Assembly: GCA_022822205.1 (NCBI GenBank)
Contig: JAJECC010000172.1
Span: 1 to 64,000, forward strand
Direction: 5' to 3'
Origin: Rhodospirillales bacterium
GTDB taxonomy: Bacteria > Pseudomonadota > Alphaproteobacteria > Rhodospirillales > UBA2165
DNA length: 64,000 nt
The notes beneath the pieces are model-generated. The model was not told the DNA's origin, ran no database searches, and was given only the letters and a program-made list of their open reading frames with translations. A program made the position numbers and the translations under genes. Positions 54,790 to 63,490 of the stretch are shown here, in pieces; position 1 is the stretch's first letter, and the number at the start of each line of letters is the position of its first letter.

Positions 54790-55794
54790 CTATTTCAGGA
54801 AGCCGAGCTTGGTCATGAGGTCCTTGATGACCTTTTCCTGATCCACCAGGAAGGCGGTGAAATCCTTCCCTGAATTGTGGATATCGACCCAACCGTTGCG
54901 GTCGCGCACGGCCTTCCATTCCGGCGTGTTGTACATGGCCGCGATGGCTTTCCTGTACTGGTCCGCCTTATCCTTTGGCAGACCCGGCGCCCCGAAAAAT
55001 CCGCGCCAGTTGACAAAGGTGGTGTCGAAGCCCTGCTCCTTGAGGGTCGGCGCGTCCTTGAACGCAGGCACGCGCTTCGGCGAGGTGACGGCGAGAATGC
55101 GCATCTCACCGGACTTCGCCAATGCAACGGCCTCGGAGAAACCGGTCGAACCCGCGGCAACTTCACCGGACAGGATCGCCGCATTCAGCTTTCCGCCCGC
55201 ATCAAACGGAATGTACTTGACCTTGGTCGGATCGGCTCCGGCCGACTGAAAGGCCATCGCGGCGACCAAGTGGTCCATGCCGCCCGGTACCGACCCGCCG
55301 CCGACGGAAACCTTGCGCGGATTTGCCTTGTACGCGGCTACGAGATCCTTGAAGTCCTTGAACGGGCTGTTCTTGCCGGTGATGATCGCCGCGTAGTCGC
55401 CGATGGTTCCGGCAATCATCGTCAGATCGCGGAAATTGTGCGGGAACCGGCCGACCAGCGAGCGGATAACGATGGGCGTGGAGTTGACCATCAGCGTGCC
55501 GTGGTTGGACGCGGCGTTCTCGATCAGGAAGCCGATGGCCTTCCCGCCGCCGCCGCCCGACATGTTTTCGTAGGAAGCGGACCCCACGATGCCCGCCTTG
55601 GTCAGGGCTTCGCCGGTGCCGCGCGCAGTACCGTCCCAGCCGCCGCCGGCGCCGCCGGGGATCAGGAAATGTACTTTGTCGAGAACCTTGTCGGCCGCCT
55701 GGGCGCCATTGGCCAGTACGGAAATCGAGAGTCCGACGGCGGCAACCGCACCGACGAACAAATGGGCATATACACGTGAATTAGCTTTGAGCAT
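54790..55794 (-). CDS. tctC: Tripartite tricarboxylate transporter binding protein TctC
   Basis: 334 residues with a signal peptide (MLKANSRVYAHLFVGAVAAVGLSISVLANGAQAADK). The mature segment KVHFLIPGGAGGGWDGTARGTGEALTKAG is the diagnostic TctC opening. A strong AGGAGAG ribosome site precedes the start. It is the first gene of tctCBA and sits directly downstream of the PgtC-like gene on the same strand. TctC/BctC homologues also signal to the partner histidine kinase. Confidence 0.95.
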   Translation of the reverse strand: MLKANSRVYAHLFVGAVAAVGLSISVLANGAQAADKVLDKVHFLIPGGAGGGWDGTARGTGEALTKAGIVGSASYENMSGGGGGKAIGFLIENAASNHGTLMVNSTPIVIRSLVGRFPHNFRDLTMIAGTIGDYAAIITGKNSPFKDFKDLVAAYKANPRKVSVGGGSVPGGMDHLVAAMAFQSAGADPTKVKYIPFDAGGKLNAAILSGEVAAGSTGFSEAVALAKSGEMRILAVTSPKRVPAFKDAPTLKEQGFDTTFVNWRGFFGAPGLPKDKADQYRKAIAAMYNTPEWKAVRDRNGWVDIHNSGKDFTAFLVDQEKVIKDLMTKLGFLK

Positions 55795-55879
55795 CGCTCT
55801 CTCCTGTTGGACGAATTTTGTTATTTGCCGTCAGGCCGGACCGCAAACGGACTGGCCCTGGTTCGGACATTAACGCCTG

Positions 55880-55899
55880 AACCTGTCATCAACCTGTCA
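55880..55899 (-). promoter_or_regulatory. Direct-repeat site, candidate TctD box upstream of tctC
   Basis: AACCTGTCA occurs twice in tandem with an 11-bp period (TGACAGGTT on the minus strand), about 85-105 bp upstream of the tctC start. Two identical half-sites about one helical turn apart are the usual target form of OmpR-family response regulators such as the one encoded at 57041. Confidence 0.55.
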
Positions 55900-55910
55900 G
55901 AATGAGAGAA

Positions 55911-56990
55911 TTAACGGCCGGTCAGCGCTTTTTCCCAGGTATCGATCATTCTGGCGCGCTTGAACTGATCGAGGTAGACCAGCAATCCGGGGCCCACCTT
56001 GACCGGCCGAAGACTGGCCCCCGCTTCCGTCTGCATGTTGGCCGCCGTCCTGGGGCCGGTCACCCGCGTGTGGATGGAGTTGAGCCCGGACTGTTCGGAC
56101 AAAACCCGTTGGCCGCGTTCGGACAGCAGATAGTCCAGGAACAGCTTGCCGGTTTCGGGCGAGCGGGCCTTGCGGGGAATGAGTGCGATGCGCGACAATA
56201 CCACCGTAAAGTCGGTGGGCAGGACGACGCCGATCGCCGGATCCCGCTCCGCCCGGCTTGCCGCGTAGGTTCCCAGCACATTATAGCCGAGCACGATGTT
56301 TCCTGTGCTGAGCTGATCGAGTATGGCGGCGGATTTCGAAAACAGTTTAACGCTGTTCCTTCCCATGGCCCTGACCAGATTCCAGGTCGCGCTGTAATGT
56401 TCCTGGTCACGGGCGAGAGCAAAGAAACCGAATCCGCTCCGCTCGATATCGTAGGTCGCAACCTTGCCGAAAAACTCGGAATGAGGACTGCTCAGCGCTT
56501 CGGCGAGGCCGGTGCGGGTGGTCGGCACTTCCCGGCCCCGGAAGTACGTTTTGTTATAGACGATCACCACCGGCTCGAAGGTCACGCCGAATGCCTCGTT
56601 CCGCCAATTGGCCCATGACGGCAAGCCGTCGACGGAGTCGGCCTTGTGGGGCTGGGCGTAGCCGTCGTTGGCCAGTTTCATCTGGAGATCCATCACAGAA
56701 CTGAAGGCCAGATCGGCCGTTACGCCGGGGCCGTCCGACTCCTCGATAATTCGCTGGTAAATCACCTGGCTCTGGATGTCGTGGTATCGGACCGTGATAT
56801 CCGCCCAGAGCTTTCGGAAATCCTCGATCAACGGCCGCGCCGCCTCGATATCCGTCGTGCTGTAGACCACGAGGGTTCGGCCCCCGTCCCGGCCGGGAAA
56901 CTCGTAGCTCTGGGCATGCGCCGGCAACGGATGCGAAAGAAGCGCGGCCATGAGCGGCACCAACACGGAAAAAACGGCGGATTTAGTCAC
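55911..56990 (-). CDS. PgtC-like periplasmic solute-binding/regulatory protein
   Basis: 359 residues from a GTG at 56990, chosen because TKSAVFSVLVPLMAALLSHPLPAHA is then a clean signal peptide; a GTG at 57014 is also possible. The mature protein is an extracellular solute-binding fold (RTLVVYSTTDIEAARPLIEDFRKLWADITV, LAFSSVMDLQMKLANDGYAQP, LFLDYLLSERGQRVLSEQSGL). No ABC permease or ATPase is linked. It stands divergent, 50 bp from a TctD-like regulator, a layout like PgtC, the periplasmic signalling protein of the Salmonella phosphoglycerate system. A sensory accessory role is therefore inferred. Confidence 0.75.
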   Translation of the reverse strand: MTKSAVFSVLVPLMAALLSHPLPAHAQSYEFPGRDGGRTLVVYSTTDIEAARPLIEDFRKLWADITVRYHDIQSQVIYQRIIEESDGPGVTADLAFSSVMDLQMKLANDGYAQPHKADSVDGLPSWANWRNEAFGVTFEPVVIVYNKTYFRGREVPTTRTGLAEALSSPHSEFFGKVATYDIERSGFGFFALARDQEHYSATWNLVRAMGRNSVKLFSKSAAILDQLSTGNIVLGYNVLGTYAASRAERDPAIGVVLPTDFTVVLSRIALIPRKARSPETGKLFLDYLLSERGQRVLSEQSGLNSIHTRVTGPRTAANMQTEAGASLRPVKVGPGLLVYLDQFKRARMIDTWEKALTGR

Positions 56991-57040
56991 GTCCCGGCAT
57001 CCAGCTTCACTCACAATCGGACTTATATTACCGTTCTCGC

Positions 57041-57706
57041 ATGCGGGTGATGATCGTTGAAGACAATTCTGCGCTGGCGGACGGCCTGTCCCGGGCCCTC
57101 GCGGGCATGGGGATGGCCGTTGACCGGATTGACGACGGCGAAGAGGCGGACGGGATCCTCTCTCATCAAGCCTATGATCTGGTCGTCCTGGACCTCAACC
57201 TGCCCGGTGTGGACGGCCTGGAAATCCTCACCCGCATGCGCCGCCGGGGTGACGATGCCCAGGTCCTGATCCTCACCGCCCGCGACGACGTCAAGGACCG
57301 GGTGGCCGGACTGGACAGGGGCGCGGACGACTATCTGACCAAACCGTTCGATCTGCCGGAACTGGAGGCGCGCGTCAGGGCGCTCTTGCGGCGGCGCACC
57401 GCCAACAGTTCGCCCACCATCGTTCACGGCCCCCTCAAATTCGACACCGTGGCCCGGCGCGCCTGGATCGATGACGACCCCTTGGAGCTTACGCGGCGGG
57501 AACTCAGCCTGCTTCAACTGCTTCTCGGCCACGCCGGCGAGGTCATGGGCAAGGACCAGATCGCGGATGGCCTGGCGGGATTCGATCACGACGTCAGCCC
57601 CAATGCGGTCGAGACCCAGATCAGCCGGCTGAGGAAACGCCTGAGGCCCGCCGGGATCGATATCCGAACGATCCGCGGGCTCGGATATCTGCTGGAGAAT
57701 CCATGA
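57041..57706 (+). CDS. OmpR-family response regulator, TctD-like
   Basis: 221 residues. The receiver domain has the acidic pair in VEDN, the phosphoacceptor Asp51 in LVVLDLNLPGVDGL and the Lys of TKPFDLPELEARV. A winged-helix DNA-binding domain follows (residues about 125-220, LTRRELSLLQLLLGHAG ... AVETQISRLRKRLRPAGIDIRTIRGLGYLLE). It overlaps the sensor kinase gene by 4 bp. Its probable target is the tctC promoter region. Confidence 0.93.
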   Translation: MRVMIVEDNSALADGLSRALAGMGMAVDRIDDGEEADGILSHQAYDLVVLDLNLPGVDGLEILTRMRRRGDDAQVLILTARDDVKDRVAGLDRGADDYLTKPFDLPELEARVRALLRRRTANSSPTIVHGPLKFDTVARRAWIDDDPLELTRRELSLLQLLLGHAGEVMGKDQIADGLAGFDHDVSPNAVETQISRLRKRLRPAGIDIRTIRGLGYLLENP

Positions 57707-59100
57707 GCTGGCGCAACCGTTCGCTCAGACGCCGCCTGGCGTTCTGGATAATCGTCCCGCTGGCTTTCGTCAGCCTGTTTCTGCTGCTGGACGTTCGGGA
57801 GAATTCCCGGCGGGCCGCGAACGAGGTGTTCGACCGCGTGCTTCTCGGCTCCGCGCTGGCCATCGCCGAACGAGTGGTCATCGACGGTGATGAAATCGTT
57901 GTCGATGTCCCCTATGTCGCCTTGGAAATGTTGACATCCGCCGCCCAGGATCGGGTGTTCTATCAGGTGTCGAAGAGCGATAGGCAGTTCATCACCGGCT
58001 ACTCGGACCTCCCGAATATCCCCGATCACCTGGTTGTCGCCGGTGACCAGCCGGTATTCTACGATGCCGAATACAAGGGGTCGCAGGTCCGTGTCGGCGC
58101 GGTTTCCCGGTTTCTGTCGAGTTCGCGCCTGTCGACCCGGGTGACCATAAAGGTGGCGGAAACCGTGGGGGCGCGGAACGCGTTGATCGGAGAGCTCATC
58201 CGCGACGCCGCCTTGAGGCTCTCCTTGATCATCATCGTCGCCGCGATGATCGTGTGGTTTGGACTGTCCCGCGGTCTAAAGCCGTTGGAAACGCTCGAGC
58301 AGGCCATCAATCGCCGAAACAGAGAGGACCTCCGGCCCATAGAGCACGAGGTTCCCTACGAGGTGCGGAACCTGGTCGCCTCGATCAATCAGCTGATGGA
58401 ACGGCTGGCGCGAAGTATCGGTGCGATGCAGCGCTTTACGGCAAATGCCGCACATCAACTCAGGACGCCGATGGCGGCCATCAAAACCCAGACCGAGTTG
58501 GCGCTCAAGGAGAATGACCCCGCCGAAACCCAGAAGACCCTGGCCCACCTGCATGAATCGGCCGAACAGACCACGCGGCTCATCAATCAGTTGATGAGCC
58601 TGTCCCGTGCGGCCCCGACCGAGGGCGGGCCGCAGGGCGAGGAGTTCGATATTCGAGCGCTGTGCGTCAACGTCACCCGGGAAATGGTGCCCGCGGCGTT
58701 GGCCAGGAACATCGATTTGGGCTTCGAGGGTTCCGACGAACCAATTCCGCTGAAGGGTGATCGAACCCTCTTCGAGGAACTGGTCAAGAATCTGATCGAC
58801 AATACGCTGTCGTACTGTCCCTCGGGAACGCGATCGTCGGTCAGGCTCTTCAACGGCTCGGGCGAAGTGATTCTCGAGGTGGAAGATGACGGGCCGGGCA
58901 TTCCGGCGGAGGAACGGGAGCGGGTTTTCGAGCGATTCTACCGATCCGACGCCTCCAGCGCGCCGGGGTGCGGGCTCGGATTGTCGATTGTCCGTGAAAT
59001 CGCGCGAAGCCACGACGGGGACGCAATCATCGTTCCGCGAAGCGAGCCGGGCGGAACCCTCGTCCGGGTGTCCCTCGCTCAATCCGTCGAAGCGTCGTAG
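57703..59100 (+). CDS. Sensor histidine kinase, TctE-like
   Basis: 465 residues. Membrane helix 1 (FWIIVPLAFVSLFLLLDV) is followed by a periplasmic 2CSK_N-type domain (about residues 35-170) and helix 2 (LRLSLIIIVAAMIVWFGLS), then a HAMP-like linker. The phosphorylated His is residue 251 in FTANAAHQLRTPMAAIKTQ. ATP-binding motifs are KNLIDNTLSYCP, EDDGPGIP and GCGLGLSIVREIA. The ectodomain type is the one known to contact tricarboxylate-binding proteins. Its end overlaps the lyase gene by 22 bp. Confidence 0.93.
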   Translation: MSWRNRSLRRRLAFWIIVPLAFVSLFLLLDVRENSRRAANEVFDRVLLGSALAIAERVVIDGDEIVVDVPYVALEMLTSAAQDRVFYQVSKSDRQFITGYSDLPNIPDHLVVAGDQPVFYDAEYKGSQVRVGAVSRFLSSSRLSTRVTIKVAETVGARNALIGELIRDAALRLSLIIIVAAMIVWFGLSRGLKPLETLEQAINRRNREDLRPIEHEVPYEVRNLVASINQLMERLARSIGAMQRFTANAAHQLRTPMAAIKTQTELALKENDPAETQKTLAHLHESAEQTTRLINQLMSLSRAAPTEGGPQGEEFDIRALCVNVTREMVPAALARNIDLGFEGSDEPIPLKGDRTLFEELVKNLIDNTLSYCPSGTRSSVRLFNGSGEVILEVEDDGPGIPAEERERVFERFYRSDASSAPGCGLGLSIVREIARSHDGDAIIVPRSEPGGTLVRVSLAQSVEAS

Positions 59101-59885
59101 GTCCACCGGTATCGGGGCGGGGTCGGGCCCTTGTTGCGTCCGCCCTGCCGGGACTGTTCCCATGCGTGCGCCAGGATGCCGACGCCGCGTGACAGGCAGA
59201 AAAACCCGCGCGCGAGTTTCGGCGGACATCCGAGCTCGCCGAAAACGACCGCGGTCGCTCCGTCGATATTCATCGGGACCGGCTTGCCTTTCCGGTCCGC
59301 CAACAACCGTTCGACCGCCCGGCCGATCGCCGCGTGGCGGCCGGAAACATGCCCCTCGGCGGATGCCTCGTCCACCAGCCCCAACAGGCGGGGCGCCCTC
59401 GGGTCCGCCGGCTTGTGGAACCGGTGGCCGAAACCGGGAACATAGGGGTCCCGCTCGCGTTGCCATGCGGCAATCCGATCCGCGACAATGTCGTCGAGAT
59501 TGTCGTCTCCACCCGCGAGTTCGTCGATTTCATCGTAGAATTCGACGGCCTGCTCTCCGGCGCCGCCGTGAACGTCGCCCAGGACGTTTATCCCGCTTGC
59601 CATGGCGTTGTTGATGTCGAGCCCGCAGGTCATCGCCATCCGGGCGATCGCAATCGACGGCGCCTGCGGACCATGATCGACGGCCGCCACCAATGCGGCC
59701 TCGAAGAGCATGGCCTGTTCGGCGGAAAGTTCGCGGCCCGTGGCCATGAACCAGATCATCTGGGGAAACGAGAAGCGGCCGATAAGTTGCTGAATGGGGC
59801 GTCCCCGAATGTCGATCCGGCCGGGCTCCATATCGATGATCGATGTCCGCCACCAGTCCGAGACGTCGTTCGACCGGGCATTCAT
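59079..59885 (-). CDS. Citrate synthase/citryl-CoA lyase-like protein (short form)
   Basis: 268 residues, much shorter than citrate synthase (about 430) but normal for the citryl-CoA-lyase-like branch (C-terminal ACLY-type domain). Seen: PIQQLIGRFSFPQMIWFMATGRELS, DVHGGAGEQAVEFYDEI (acetyl-CoA site), PYVPGFGHRFHKPADPRAPRLLGL with the catalytic His, and NIDGATAVVFGELGCPPKLARGFFCLSRGVGILAHAWEQ. It should make or cleave a C-C bond next to a CoA thioester. Its ATG overlaps the CoA-transferase stop by 4 bp, so the two enzymes are made together. Confidence 0.88.
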   Translation of the reverse strand: MNARSNDVSDWWRTSIIDMEPGRIDIRGRPIQQLIGRFSFPQMIWFMATGRELSAEQAMLFEAALVAAVDHGPQAPSIAIARMAMTCGLDINNAMASGINVLGDVHGGAGEQAVEFYDEIDELAGGDDNLDDIVADRIAAWQRERDPYVPGFGHRFHKPADPRAPRLLGLVDEASAEGHVSGRHAAIGRAVERLLADRKGKPVPMNIDGATAVVFGELGCPPKLARGFFCLSRGVGILAHAWEQSRQGGRNKGPTPPRYRWTYDASTD

Positions 59886-61072
59886 ATCACTCCCTCCGCC
59901 CGGAGCGCGTCGACCGCTTCGACGTCCAACCCCAGGCTGCCGTAAATCTCGTCGTTGTGCTGGCCGAGAATGGGGGGAGGATCGTCGACCTTCGGCGCTT
60001 CGCCGTCCAGCTTGACCCCGGTTCCGACCACCTGGATGTCGCGGCCGACACCCGGCACATTTTCGAATTTTCCCAGCATGCCCCGGGACGCGATGACCTC
60101 GTGCTCCAAAACCGTTTCCACGTTGAGCACCACGCCCGACGGAACACCGAGCCGATTGAGCTCTTCGACCCATTCCCGGGCCGGCCGCGTCTTCAAGGTC
60201 TTTTCGATTTGTTCCGTCAGGGCCGCCCGGTTGCGTTTGCGGGCCTCCCGGGTCGCGAATCGCGGATCCCCGGTCAACTCTTCCCGCCCGAGATGCCGTG
60301 CCAGAACGCGCCATTGCTCTTCCTTGTTGGCGGCAATGTTGATCGGCGCGTCCGCGGCCTGAAACGTGCCTGATGGCGATGACGTGATGTTGTCGTTGCC
60401 GTGGGCGCCGGGATGGACGCCGGCAATCAGCCAGTTGGAGATGACCCATCCGGTTGTCGCCAGAACCGATTCCAGCATCGAGACATCGATGAACGTCCCT
60501 TGGTCCCGATTGTTGAGCGCCGCGCACACCGCCATCGCCGCGGTGAGACCGCCGACGGTATCGGCGATCGGGTAGCCGACGCGAAACGGCCCGGACCGGT
60601 CGTCGCCGGTGATCGACATGATGCCCGCCGCGCCCTGGATGATCTGGTCATAGGCGGGCCGGTCCGCCCAGGGCCCATCCTGGCCGAAACCCGAGATGGC
60701 GGCATAAACGAGTTTGGGATTGATTTCCCTGAGTACCGGCCATCCGAGATCCAGCCGGTCCATGACGCCGGGCCGGAAATTCTCGACCAGGACGTGAGCG
60801 CCGCCGACCAGCCGTTTCAAAAGCTCCTTGCCGCGGGGGTCCTTGAGATTAAGGGTAACCGACTTCTTGCCGGCGTTTTGCGCGAGGAACGATACGCCCA
60901 TCCGCCGGTCGTTGAGTTCGGGATCGCCGCCCAACCGGCGCGCAAGATCGCCCCGGCCCGCCGCCTCCACCTTGATCACTTCGGCGCCGAGGTGGGCAAG
61001 CTGATGGCAGCAGAAAGGGCCGGCCAATACGTTGGTCAGGTCGAGAACCCGAATCTTCCCGAGCGGTTTCAC
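59882..61072 (-). CDS. Class III CoA-transferase (CaiB/BaiF family)
   Basis: 396 residues. The start is GTG at 61072. Seen: LDLTNVLAGPFCCHQLAHLGAEVIKVEAAGRGDLAR, FLAQNAGKKSVTLNLKDPRGKELLKRLVGGAHVLVENFRPGVMDRL and AAISGFGQDGPWADRPAYDQIIQGAAG. The Asp of the RPAYD segment is in the usual catalytic region. The family moves CoA between carboxylic acids. With the lyase it likely forms an activation-and-cleavage pathway for an imported acid. It is divergent from an IclR regulator. Confidence 0.92.
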   Translation of the reverse strand: MKPLGKIRVLDLTNVLAGPFCCHQLAHLGAEVIKVEAAGRGDLARRLGGDPELNDRRMGVSFLAQNAGKKSVTLNLKDPRGKELLKRLVGGAHVLVENFRPGVMDRLDLGWPVLREINPKLVYAAISGFGQDGPWADRPAYDQIIQGAAGIMSITGDDRSGPFRVGYPIADTVGGLTAAMAVCAALNNRDQGTFIDVSMLESVLATTGWVISNWLIAGVHPGAHGNDNITSSPSGTFQAADAPINIAANKEEQWRVLARHLGREELTGDPRFATREARKRNRAALTEQIEKTLKTRPAREWVEELNRLGVPSGVVLNVETVLEHEVIASRGMLGKFENVPGVGRDIQVVGTGVKLDGEAPKVDDPPPILGQHNDEIYGSLGLDVEAVDALRAEGVI

Positions 61073-61149
61073 GACGGCACGTTCATGAGCTGTATCCCCC
61101 TCGATAGCCTATTGCGCCGCGCCAATTGCGCAAGTTAAATGGAATGGAA

Positions 61150-61164
61150 TTCTGTCAGACAGAA
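61150..61164. promoter_or_regulatory. Perfect 15-bp palindrome, candidate IclR operator
   Basis: TTCTGTCAGACAGAA has perfect 7-bp arms around one central base and lies 17 bp before the IclR-type start and 77 bp before the CoA-transferase start, in the shared divergent promoter. IclR-family dimers bind sites of this size. Confidence 0.6.
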
Positions 61165-61181
61165 CATTTGATCGAGGACAC

Positions 61182-61856
61182 ATGGCACAAGACCGGGTAG
61201 AGGCGGTCGAAAGGGCGCTATCCATACTCGAGGCGTTCGGAGAGACGCGCGCCGAGCTCACGCTGACGGAAATCGCCGAAGAAACGGGGCTCTACAAGAG
61301 CACGATCCTGCGGCTGGCCGCGTCGCTCGGCCGATATGGCTACCTGGTTCGCGATGACAGGGGCCTGTTCAGATTGGGACCGGGCCTCTGGCGGCTGGGG
61401 TCCAGCTATCGGCGCAATTTCGACCTCGACGAGTTCATTCGTCCGGTACTTCGCGGGCTCGTAAACGAGACCGGCGAAACGGCTTCGTTTTCGGTTCGGG
61501 ACGGAGACGAACGGGTGTGCCTTTACCGGGAAAACTCGCGCCATCCCGTTCGGCACCATTTGGACGAGGGCGTCCGGCTGCCGCTGGAGCGGGGCGCGGC
61601 CGGGCGGGTGCTGCTTGCCTATGCCGAATCAGGCGGATCGGAAAATCCGATTGTCCGGAACGGTTTCGCGATTTCCGTCGGCGAGCGCTCGCCGGACGTC
61701 GCGGCGGTTGCGGTTCCCGTCCTTCATGCCGATGGCGAAATCCGGGGAGCCCTTGCGATATCCGGCCTGGCCAGCCGGTTTGACGCGGCGGCGCGTGAAA
61801 ACGCCCTGCCCGTTCTGCAAAAAGCCGCGCAATCGGTCCTGGACCGGCTTCAGTAG
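61182..61856 (+). CDS. IclR-family transcriptional regulator
   Basis: 224 residues. N-terminal winged helix (VERALSILEAFGETRAELTLTEIAEETGLYKSTILRLAASLGRYGYLVRDDRGLFRLG) and C-terminal GAF-like effector domain (LVNETGETASFSVRDGDERVCLYREN ... AAVAVPVLHADGEIRGALAISG). Slightly shorter than the usual 245-260. Divergent from the CoA-transferase/lyase genes, which it probably controls together with itself. The effector is likely the imported acid or its CoA derivative, which is inference. Confidence 0.92.
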   Translation: MAQDRVEAVERALSILEAFGETRAELTLTEIAEETGLYKSTILRLAASLGRYGYLVRDDRGLFRLGPGLWRLGSSYRRNFDLDEFIRPVLRGLVNETGETASFSVRDGDERVCLYRENSRHPVRHHLDEGVRLPLERGAAGRVLLAYAESGGSENPIVRNGFAISVGERSPDVAAVAVPVLHADGEIRGALAISGLASRFDAAARENALPVLQKAAQSVLDRLQ

Positions 61857-61954
61857 CCCTGACAGTTGATCGGCGCCCTAGGGTCGGGTTTTTGTCGGAT
61901 TTGTGTGCTTTTCTCGAATTGTAAAGATTTATATCGCTTCTGGCTTATATTTTC

Positions 61955-62080
61955 TTATAACCTCATATTGTTCTATATATTTGGTTATAATTGAGCAATC
62001 TTGCTCGCCCAAAGCAAGCCGCTAACCCCATATAACTACTTGTAAGAAGAATCAGATATATCCGGTTATAGAAGGTTATA
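61955..62080. repeat. AT-rich region with four GGTTATA motifs
   Basis: TTATAACC (61955-61962) and GGTTATAA (61983-61990) form a perfect inverted pair; GGTTATA recurs at 62064-62070 and 62074-62080 as a 10-bp-spaced direct repeat. A further dyad GAGCAA TC TTGCTC lies at 61993-62006. The whole 61900-62100 stretch is strikingly AT-rich next to GC-rich neighbours. It sits just upstream of the ATPase gene. Confidence 0.6.
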
Positions 62081-62104
62081 GTTAAATAGAGTGGAAATCA
62101 AAAG

Positions 62105-63283
62105 TTGGATCCAGTTCGCAACCCATTCTCACCTGGAGCGGGCTCGCCCCCGCCAGAATTAGCGGGCCGCGATGCAATCATTGAAAGTGCCGACATCGCC
62201 ATTCAGCGGGTGACCGCAGGGCGCAGCGCTCGGTCACAAATACTCTTAGGATTACGAGGGACCGGAAAGACCGTTCTCTTAAACAAGATCGAAAAACTCG
62301 CGGAAGACGCACATTACCTGACATCATTTGTTGAAGCACCAGAAGACCGGTCGCTTGCGGAATTGCTTTACCCAAAGATGCTGCAGGTACTGCGGAAACT
62401 ATCCGGATATGAGCAAGCACGCGTTGCAGTAAACGTCGCACTATCCGGACTTAGAAACTTCGCTTCGGTGTTCCAGGTGAAAGTCGGAGAGGTGGAAATA
62501 GGCGTAGCACCGGCTCCTGGAAGGGCAGACACTGGACATCTTGAACTAGACCTAACTGAAATGTTCGAACTCATTGGCCAAGCAGCACAATCTGCAGGAC
62601 GCGCATGGGCGCTGCTAATCGACGAAGTACAGTACCTATCTGGCGAAGAGCTATCATCGATCATTGTAGCGGTTCATCGAGCAAACCAAAGAAATCTGCC
62701 AATCATAACAGTGGCAGCTGGACTTCCACAGATCGCCAAGCTGACCGGTGATGCAAAATCCTACTCTGAGCGGTTGTTCTCGTATCCCGCTGTTGGCCGA
62801 TTGGACAGAAATGCATCCGCCGACGCAATTAGAATCCCGCTTGAATTGGAGGGTGTCGGCATTACAGATGATGCAATTGACGCGATCGTCGAAGCGACTG
62901 GCGGATATCCATTTTTCCTTCAGGAGTGGGCGTTTCAATCATGGAATACAGCTGAGGACAGCCCCATCGACAGGGCCGATATTGAGAGAGCCGAAGCACT
63001 CGCCATTACTCGTCTGGACGAGGGCTTTTTCAAGGTCCGCCTGGATCGTTTAACCAATGCAGAGGCAGAATATGTCGACGCAATGGCAGACCTGGGACAA
63101 GGACCCTATAAGTCTGCGGAGGTTGCCGAAAAGCTCGGCAGAGAGCCATCTGCGCTGGGGCCCCGCAGGGCGAGTATTATAAGCAAAGGCATGATCTATA
63201 GCCCCGGGTACGGTGATATCGATTTCACCGTTCCCTTGTTTGACGACTTCCTAAGGAGGCGGAAGCAAGCACAAGTCAATTAG
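62105..63283 (+). CDS. AAA ATPase with C-terminal winged helix, Orc1/Cdc6-like
   Basis: 392 residues from a TTG start at 62105; no ATG precedes the domain. P-loop GLRGTGKT (residues 49-56), Walker B LLIDEVQYL (Asp173, Glu174), sensor-like VAAGLPQ, and a C-terminal winged-helix-like segment (about 320-385: MADLGQGPYKSAEVAEKLGREPSAL). The N-terminus NPFSPGAGSPPPELAGRD matches an ATPase family frequent in actinobacteria and on mobile DNA. Codons ending in A (GCA, ACA, CCA) and ATA/AGA are frequent, unlike neighbours, suggesting recent transfer. Function is unknown. Confidence 0.8.
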   Translation: MDPVRNPFSPGAGSPPPELAGRDAIIESADIAIQRVTAGRSARSQILLGLRGTGKTVLLNKIEKLAEDAHYLTSFVEAPEDRSLAELLYPKMLQVLRKLSGYEQARVAVNVALSGLRNFASVFQVKVGEVEIGVAPAPGRADTGHLELDLTEMFELIGQAAQSAGRAWALLIDEVQYLSGEELSSIIVAVHRANQRNLPIITVAAGLPQIAKLTGDAKSYSERLFSYPAVGRLDRNASADAIRIPLELEGVGITDDAIDAIVEATGGYPFFLQEWAFQSWNTAEDSPIDRADIERAEALAITRLDEGFFKVRLDRLTNAEAEYVDAMADLGQGPYKSAEVAEKLGREPSALGPRRASIISKGMIYSPGYGDIDFTVPLFDDFLRRRKQAQVN

Positions 63284-63414
63284 TGGGCGTTCGTCCCGAG
63301 ATTCCTGCTGCTTGCCATGCAAATCTCCTCAGCACTGTGCCAAGTTGATCCCAAGTTGTGATTTAAGCCCAGGCCATCAGGGAGCCATCCCCTTGATGAG
63401 CCTCGAAAAGAAAA

Positions 63415-63490
<76 letters not shown>

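Noticed and set aside
61863-63350. AGTTGATC as a flanking att-type direct repeat around the ATPase segment
   Set aside because: Only 8 bp are shared and neither copy matches the tRNA 3' end, so chance is the better explanation.
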